Part shown: piece after piece, positions 63,482 through 64,000 of the stretch
How the letters are laid out: the number at the start of each line of letters is the position of its first letter
How positions within the stretch are numbered: position 1 is the stretch's first letter
Source of the DNA: Catenovulum agarivorans DS-2
GTDB lineage: Bacteria; Pseudomonadota; Gammaproteobacteria; Enterobacterales; Alteromonadaceae
Length of the DNA stretch: 64,000 nucleotides
Assembly (NCBI RefSeq): GCF_000568405.1
Contig: NZ_ARZY01000007.1
Location: 1-64,000 of the forward strand
Reading direction: 5' to 3'
The notes under the pieces: model-generated
The model's database searches: none
The model's input: the letters and a program-made list of their open reading frames with translations, nothing else
What the model was told of the DNA's origin: nothing
Position numbers and translations under genes: made by a program

Positions 63482-63892
63482 TTATTGGGTCACATTGCTA
63501 ATCGCAAGCTCAAAATAGCGACGAACATTAGTATTTACATCGACAACTAGCTTTTGGTAACAGATGCCTGGAAATGCAAATGTATGACCAGAGAATGCCA
63601 ACATAACAGTTGGAGCACTTGGGTCAGAGTTATCATAAATCCATTCCCCCCCGATATGCTTACGGAAGGTTTCACCCATATACGCCCCCAACATATTGCA
63701 AATGACAAATATAAAATCTTGTTTGCGGTCGGTTTCATCTTTTAACTTGGCAATGCTCCACAAAATAGCTTTGTCGATTTGCGCTATGCTCTCGACAGAG
63801 TAATCAAGCTCAACCGCATATTCTTCGTTAATATATTTCACCGCATCGTGAGCTGATTCTTCCATTAATTTAGTTATTTCAGCTTGGTTCAT
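63482..63892 (-). CDS. Hypothetical 136-aa protein
   Basis: Not recognised with certainty. Soluble, acidic, no signal peptide. A helical first half (ITKLMEESAHDAVKYINEEY, AQIDKAILWSIAKL) is followed by NMLGAYMGETFRKHIGGEWI and a short strand-rich end with TVMLAFSGHTFAFPGICYQK. The GAYMGETFRKHIGGEW pattern is reminiscent of DUF3806-type immunity-like or housekeeping proteins, but this is a weak resemblance. It follows cmoB by 21 nt on the same strand, so it is probably the end of that operon. Confidence 0.6.
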   Translation of the reverse strand: MNQAEITKLMEESAHDAVKYINEEYAVELDYSVESIAQIDKAILWSIAKLKDETDRKQDFIFVICNMLGAYMGETFRKHIGGEWIYDNSDPSAPTVMLAFSGHTFAFPGICYQKLVVDVNTNVRRYFELAISNVTQ

Positions 63893-63913
63893 TGTTGTTA
63901 TTCCTATGTCAGG

Positions 63914-64000
63914 TTATTTGTTTGCAATTATAACGGCTCGAATCGGCGCTGGGTAACCTTCTATGGTTTTACTTCTGTCTGCTGGGTCTAAAAAGTCAGC
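63914..64000 (-). CDS. cmoB: tRNA U34 carboxymethyltransferase CmoB, C-terminal end (runs off window)
   Basis: The last 28 codons are visible: ADFLDPADRSKTIEGYPAP followed by an IRAVIIANK ending. This agrees closely with the E. coli CmoB C-terminus (ADFLDP, KT, EGYPAP, RAVLIA). CmoB transfers carboxymethyl from Cx-SAM to ho5U34 of tRNAs, making the cmo5U that CmoM then methylates. The frame is open to the right edge, so the body of the gene lies outside. Confidence 0.85.
   Translation of the reverse strand, partial: ADFLDPADRSKTIEGYPAPIRAVIIANK

Overview
The window comes from a low-GC marine gammaproteobacterium, most likely of the order Alteromonadales. This is inferred from HubP/FimV, SrmB, YfbV, YgdD-RlmM, a tRNA-Ser(GCU)/tRNA-Arg(ACG) array, duplicated initiator tRNAs, a sodium-pumping oxaloacetate decarboxylase and a large TonB-dependent receptor paired with a halogenase-like gene. 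Genus cannot be fixed from sequence alone. There is no insertion sequence, integrase, prophage or CRISPR array; almost everything is intact chromosomal sequence.

Layout. 1-1025: acidic C-terminal part of a FimV/HubP polar hub protein. 1073-11738: a candidate glycan-uptake locus made of a GntR/FCD regulator, a TonB-dependent receptor, a surface lipoprotein with cadherin-like and carbohydrate-binding-like domains, a tryptophan-halogenase-like flavoprotein, a SapC-family protein and a mutarotase-like lipoprotein. No glycoside hydrolase or lyase is present. A near-identical 12-bp palindrome lies ahead of both the receptor and the mutarotase-like gene. 11728-13702: LysE exporter, an orphan ExoP-type sugar-binding domain and HU-beta. 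13840-16510: MurL-MurD2, the alternative route that places D-Glu in peptidoglycan. 16561-25579: Nudix, SNF2 helicase, SrmB, GlnK-AmtB and acetyl-CoA synthetase. 26543-26936: tRNA-Ser plus three identical tRNA-Arg. 27363-30565: oadGAB. 30654-34218: YheT, YacL, a 43-aa membrane microprotein, two small acidic or helical proteins, a HAD phosphatase and YciA. 34593-34791: two identical tRNA-fMet genes.

35229-42036 is a four-gene envelope module (DUF1302 outer-membrane barrel, DUF1329 periplasmic protein, Ycf48-like beta-propeller, MmpL/RND permease). It looks like a trans-envelope lipid or hydrophobe transport machine and is the least characterised system here. 42119-47843: KdsA, small secreted protein, Tex30-like hydrolase, YgdD, RlmM, CmoM, small lipoprotein, AstE. 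48029-49738: a secreted protein with Sel1 repeats and two TonB-C-like domains. 49852-58711: zinc-ribbon protein, RlmI, MetG, ApbC/Mrp, Dcd, YvcK and a VolA-type surface lipase.

58860-64000: YfbV, then an operon read on the minus strand in which a PotD-like binding protein, a hybrid histidine kinase (Cache-HAMP-HisKA-HATPase-REC-Hpt) and a stand-alone receiver overlap by a few bases: a candidate polyamine-sensing phosphorelay. The right edge holds a small unknown protein and the last 28 codons of cmoB. CmoM from the same tRNA wobble-uridine pathway is 18 kb to the left.
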